From positions 1 to 8,039 of the forward strand of contig DYLB01000091.1 of assembly GCA_020722305.1 (NCBI GenBank): DNA of 8,039 bases. Direction: 5' to 3'. How positions within the stretch are numbered: position 1 is the stretch's first letter; every line of letters begins with the position of its first letter. The translations under genes and the position numbers were made by a program. The DNA is from Anaerolinea thermophila (GTDB lineage: Bacteria > Chloroflexota > Anaerolineae > Anaerolineales > Villigracilaceae). The notes under the pieces are model-generated. The model saw only the letters and a program-made list of their open reading frames with translations, was not told where the DNA came from and ran no database searches. Of this stretch, positions 6,069-8,039 are shown piece after piece.

Positions 6069-6096
6069 ATTATACCTCTCATGGCATCAGTCACAA
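6069..6096 (-). promoter_or_regulatory. Sigma70-type promoter of the PLP enzyme gene
   Basis: On the minus strand TTGTGA (plus positions 6091-6096), a 16-base spacer and a perfect TATAAT (6069-6074). Transcription would start near 6062, giving a leader of roughly 35-40 bases that contains the AAGGAG ribosome-binding site 9 bases before the ATG at 6024. The box sits in GAGGTATAATC, the same 11-mer as at 4479-4489. Confidence 0.7.
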
Positions 6097-6386
6097 GTTA
6101 TCAGATGCCGCCAGTGCCGGGGGTGTAGAGACGTACCTGATGAGCCTATCTTAAAATTTCAGATTTATTAGCTCTTTTTAATGTGCCGGGGAGCTTTTTG
6201 TTGTATTTTAAATTCAGATAACCGCTTCCAACCCGAAAGGAGGTGCCTATCGAGACGATAATGCCAAGTAAGGAAAAAGACCGGGTGACCCACCCTGGAC
6301 ACGGACTCTGATCCAAGTTCCAGACGTTTACCAGGACGAATACCGGTTTCCCCCGCTCTTTTTCCGAGCAAGACGTACACCCCCTT
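6097..6386. other. Gene-free stretch with a possibly structured segment
   Basis: I see no convincing gene here. The left part (6140-6215) is AT-rich and holds a weak hairpin AGCTC (6170-6174) / GAGCT (6191-6195) followed by TTTT. From about 6225 to 6375 the base composition changes and several short hairpins can be drawn. These are TATCG-AGA-CGATA near 6248-6260, GGGTG-ACC-CACCC near 6284-6296, a CCGAAAGG tetraloop-like site near 6232-6239, and CCTGG...CCAGG spanning 6294-6335. A 70-codon minus-strand frame (6168-6380) has no SD and no recognisable protein. It may be an unidentified non-coding RNA or a decayed gene; I cannot name an RNA family or a strand. Confidence 0.35.
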
Positions 6387-6410
6387 GGCGGACGGCTTAG
6401 ACCGTCCGCC
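6387..6410. repeat. Perfect GC-rich palindrome, possible terminator
   Basis: GGCGGACGG (6387-6395), loop CTTAGA, CCGTCCGCC (6402-6410): a perfect 9-bp stem. On the plus strand it is followed by TTATATTT, which would suit a plus-strand terminator, yet no plus-strand gene precedes it. For the methyltransferase operon arriving on the minus strand it lies 37 bases after the stop but lacks a U-tract. It could end a plus-strand RNA from the preceding segment or be a REP-like element. Confidence 0.6.
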
Positions 6411-6428
6411 TTATATTTAAGTGCTGAA

Positions 6429-6444
6429 CGCCCGATGCCGGGCG
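6429..6444 (-). terminator. Hairpin directly after the methyltransferase stop
   Basis: CGCCCG (6429-6434), loop ATGC, CGGGCG (6439-6444): a 6-bp all-GC stem beginning 3 bases after the stop codon of the minus-strand methyltransferase. No U-run follows on the minus strand, so intrinsic termination would be imperfect. Protection of the mRNA 3' end, or action together with the stronger palindrome 18 bases further on, is possible. Confidence 0.35.
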
Positions 6445-6446
6445 GT

Positions 6447-7277
6447 CTACTTTTGCATGACGATGACGATCATCCCGTCTGGGGTGGAGGCGGAACCGGT
6501 CAGGGATGGGTAAAACGTGACTTCCCGGAAGCCGGCCTGCCTGCCCATGGCGACGAACTCCTCCCGCTCGTAGGCCTGCGAACTGGAAGCGTAGCGGGTC
6601 ACTTCGCCGCTGGTCAGGTCAACGATGTAGTAGCGTTCGGTGGCGACGTGCTGTTCGTCGTCCCAGAAGGATTCCATCAGGCACAGGTGCGGGGCGTCGG
6701 CGAAGAGTTCGTTTTTGGCGGTGTACCAGGTGGCCGGCTGGTTGCCGGATTCGTAGAGGGCGTCAATCGTGGAGACTTCGAGCAGCAGCTTGCCGCCGGG
6801 GTCGAGCGCCTCGAAGGCCTTGCGCAGGATCAGCCGGGCGTCGGCGGGCTTGAAGACGTTGAACTCGCCGAAGATCAGCATTGCCAGGCCGTAGCCGGAG
6901 CCAAAGTCGGTGGTGCGGAGGTCGCCGAGGGTGTAGGAGCAGGCTTCGGGGGCGTGTTTAACGGCGTACTCTATGGAGGCGGGAGCAAAGTCAATCCCGC
7001 GGCAGGCATGCCCCAGCGTCGCGAGACGGGCCGAGTACAGGCCGGGGCCGCATCCCAGGTCGAGGACGCGGGAGGGCTGTCCGCCCAGCAGATGTTCGTG
7101 AATCCAGGCCACGTGCTTTTTGATGAGCGGCGTGCGGCGGCTGGCGGCGTCGTGGCGCTGGGAGAGGTGCTCCTTGAGCATCCGGCGGCTGAAATCGGGG
7201 TCATCCCAGGGGATCTTTTCGCCCTCGGCCCAGGGACGGGGTTCGGGATCGCGGTGGAGCAGGTCGAGTAGTCTCAT
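6447..7277 (-). CDS. Class I SAM-dependent methyltransferase, substrate unknown
   Basis: A 276-residue Rossmann-fold methyltransferase. Motif I is VLDLGCGPG (71-79), followed by the acidic strand-2 end in GIDFAP (94-99, Asp96), GDLRTTDF (118-125) and the post-motif LDPGGKLLLE (158-167). These bind S-adenosylmethionine. The C-terminal half (WYTAKNELF..., ERYYIVDLTSGEV) forms an antiparallel sheet like those of small-molecule methyltransferases, and the protein ends in GMIVIVMQK. No membrane segment is present, so it is cytoplasmic. ATG 7277 overlaps the stop of the upstream O-methyltransferase by ATGA and has no SD of its own, which implies translational coupling. The N-terminal 45 residues (PWDDPDFSRRML) precede the fold and may form a lid. 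The acceptor could be a small metabolite; nothing nearby decides it. Confidence 0.85.
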   Translation of the reverse strand: MRLLDLLHRDPEPRPWAEGEKIPWDDPDFSRRMLKEHLSQRHDAASRRTPLIKKHVAWIHEHLLGGQPSRVLDLGCGPGLYSARLATLGHACRGIDFAPASIEYAVKHAPEACSYTLGDLRTTDFGSGYGLAMLIFGEFNVFKPADARLILRKAFEALDPGGKLLLEVSTIDALYESGNQPATWYTAKNELFADAPHLCLMESFWDDEQHVATERYYIVDLTSGEVTRYASSSQAYEREEFVAMGRQAGFREVTFYPSLTGSASTPDGMIVIVMQK

Positions 7278-7939
7278 TTTTTGTAGGCGATGATCATCCC
7301 GTCCCGCACCGGGGAGAGGGTCACGATCCAGTCGGGGTCGGTGGTGATCCGGCGGGTGAACTCGCGCACGCCCTCGGTTGCGCCGGAGCGGTCGGCGGGG
7401 TCGAAGATGCGCCCGCTCCAGAGCATGTTGTCAATGATGAGCACCCCGCCGGGGCGCAGCTTGTCCTTGATGACCGGCAGCGAGGCGGGATAGGCTTCCT
7501 TGTTGATGTCGTTGAAGATGAGGTCGAACGGGCCGGGCGTGGACTTGAGCGTTTCGACCGCTTCGGCGACGTGGTACTCGATCAGGCCGTCGAAGCCCAT
7601 GCGGGACAGGTGGCCGGCTGCCATTTCCGAGAGCACCGCGTCCCAGACGGTGTGGTGGACGACCCCGCAGCCGTCGTTTTGCCCCTGCCTGGCGCAGGTC
7701 TCTCTGACCGCCCTGGCGAACCAGGCGGTGGAATAGCCGTAGCCGGAACCCATTTCGAAGACCCTTTGCGCGCCGATCATGCGGGCGATCTGGTAACACT
7801 GGTAGCCCGCCACCGGGCCGATGATGGGGAAGTCGTGTTCGTCAGCGTAGCGTTCCATGGCCTGCATCTCAGGTTCACGCGGCGGGACGAGGGCCGCCAG
7901 GTAATCCTGGACGGCGGGGAAAGATAATGGATTAGACAT
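7274..7939 (-). CDS. COMT-like O-methyltransferase (Methyltransf_3 family)
   Basis: A 221-residue SAM-dependent O-methyltransferase of the catechol/caffeoyl-CoA type. Motif I is VFEMGSGYGYS (60-70). Metal ligands typical of the cation-dependent members are visible as Asp144 (FNDINKEAY) and Asp170-Asn171 (IIDNMLWSG). The strand-2 region reads GVVHHTVWD (92-100). The acidic residue that normally binds the SAM ribose is not obvious there, as histidines occupy its usual place. A short insert (ARQGQNDG) precedes it. The start is ATG 7939, 5 bases after SD GGAGG (7945-7949); an in-frame TTG at 7951 would lie upstream of that SD and is rejected. It is the first gene of a two-gene unit and overlaps the second methyltransferase by 4 bases. 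The methyl acceptor is unknown; a catechol-like diol is the family's usual one. Confidence 0.86.
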   Translation of the reverse strand: MSNPLSFPAVQDYLAALVPPREPEMQAMERYADEHDFPIIGPVAGYQCYQIARMIGAQRVFEMGSGYGYSTAWFARAVRETCARQGQNDGCGVVHHTVWDAVLSEMAAGHLSRMGFDGLIEYHVAEAVETLKSTPGPFDLIFNDINKEAYPASLPVIKDKLRPGGVLIIDNMLWSGRIFDPADRSGATEGVREFTRRITTDPDWIVTLSPVRDGMIIAYKK

Positions 7940-7980
7940 CAGTACCTCCAAAGTATGCGACTCAGCAATAATCCCTTATT

Positions 7981-8029
7981 TCAGGGTGTTCGCCGAAACC
8001 GCGAAACGTGTGCCGTCAGGGTATTCGCG
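7981..8029. repeat. Imperfect direct repeat at the right edge
   Basis: TCAGGGTGTTCGCC (7981-7994) recurs as TCAGGGTATTCGCG (8016-8029), 12 of 14 bases identical with a 35-base period. The spacer contains GCGAA, complementary to TTCGC of the first copy. It lies upstream of the O-methyltransferase gene in sequence with no convincing gene and is cut by the window end, so more copies may follow. A paired operator or a fragment of a longer repeat are both possible. Confidence 0.35.
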
Positions 8030-8039
8030 TTAATGTTTT

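Noticed and set aside
6124..6133. TGTAGAGACG, a half-site like those of palindromic repeats in cyanobacteria
   Set aside because: The matching inverted half is absent nearby, so a 10-base match is probably chance or a remnant.
5305..6171. 288-codon plus-strand open frame
   Set aside because: It is antisense to the PLP enzyme, whose motifs are unmistakable, and has no SD site or recognisable domain.
6263..6313. 16-codon plus-strand frame beginning ATGCCAAGT
   Set aside because: The nearest SD-like AAAGGAGG is about 15 bases away, too far, and the peptide is too short to judge.
6168..6380. 70-codon minus-strand frame in the intergenic stretch
   Set aside because: GTG start without SD, no hydrophobic or domain pattern, and the same segment is open in another minus-strand frame as well, so coding is unlikely.
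6435..7271. 278-codon plus-strand open frame
   Set aside because: It mirrors the SAM methyltransferase on the other strand; Gly/Val-rich composition only.
7940..7951. TTG at 7951 as the start of the O-methyltransferase
   Set aside because: It would place the GGAGG SD inside the coding sequence; ATG 7939 is 5 bases after that SD.
7981..8029. CRISPR array
   Set aside because: Only two imperfect copies of 14 bases, no uniform spacers, no cas genes.
1..8039. tRNA, rRNA, transposase, toxin-antitoxin or phage-defence genes
   Set aside because: Both strands were read for TPsiC-like GTTCRA sites, rRNA consensus and the typical motifs; none was convincing.

Overview
The window looks like a piece of a GC-rich bacterial chromosome, most likely from the Chloroflexota (Anaerolineae or a relative). 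This assignment is inference from protein style and gene mix: an archaeal-type thiolase, a PilZ protein, a PlsC-type acyltransferase, a hydantoinase and an unassigned fold-type-II PLP enzyme. Promoters with perfect TATAAT boxes placed at leaderless distance and many small intergenic palindromes also fit. There is no rRNA, tRNA, CRISPR array, phage gene or transposase in the window.

Left part (1-2398, plus strand): an archaeal-type acetyl-CoA C-acetyltransferase (thiolase) is followed by a single-domain PilZ protein (probable c-di-GMP receptor) with its own promoter. A rho-independent terminator follows. Next is a 1-acyl-glycerol-3-phosphate acyltransferase whose -10 box sits so close to its ATG that the mRNA is probably leaderless. 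A perfect palindrome (2410-2436) separates this block from the convergent genes to its right.

Middle (2459-6024, minus strand, read right to left): a PLP-dependent enzyme of the cysteine synthase/threonine synthase fold, of unknown substrate, has a good promoter and Shine-Dalgarno (SD) site. Then comes an uncharacterised 187-residue protein with a leaderless TATAAT promoter, overlapping by ATGA a dihydropyrimidinase/hydantoinase with all metal ligands intact. The hydantoinase carries an in-frame palindromic insert-like segment and the PLP gene a short tandem-heptamer patch. A degenerate tandem octamer element lies between the PLP gene and the 187-residue gene. Nitrogen or amino-acid catabolism is the obvious theme, but only the hydantoinase step can be named.

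Right part (6025-8039): a roughly 420-base gene-free stretch holds the PLP-gene promoter, a possibly structured segment and two GC-rich hairpins. It is followed on the minus strand by two SAM-dependent methyltransferases overlapping by ATGA: a COMT-like O-methyltransferase first, then a generic class I methyltransferase. The last 100 bases are non-coding as far as visible and contain a 14-base imperfect direct repeat at the cut edge.

No obvious new defence or mobile system is present. The items most worth following are the palindrome inside the hydantoinase gene, the unknown protein translationally coupled to it, the octamer and heptamer repeats, the 6200-6380 intergenic segment, and the shared leaderless promoter motif.
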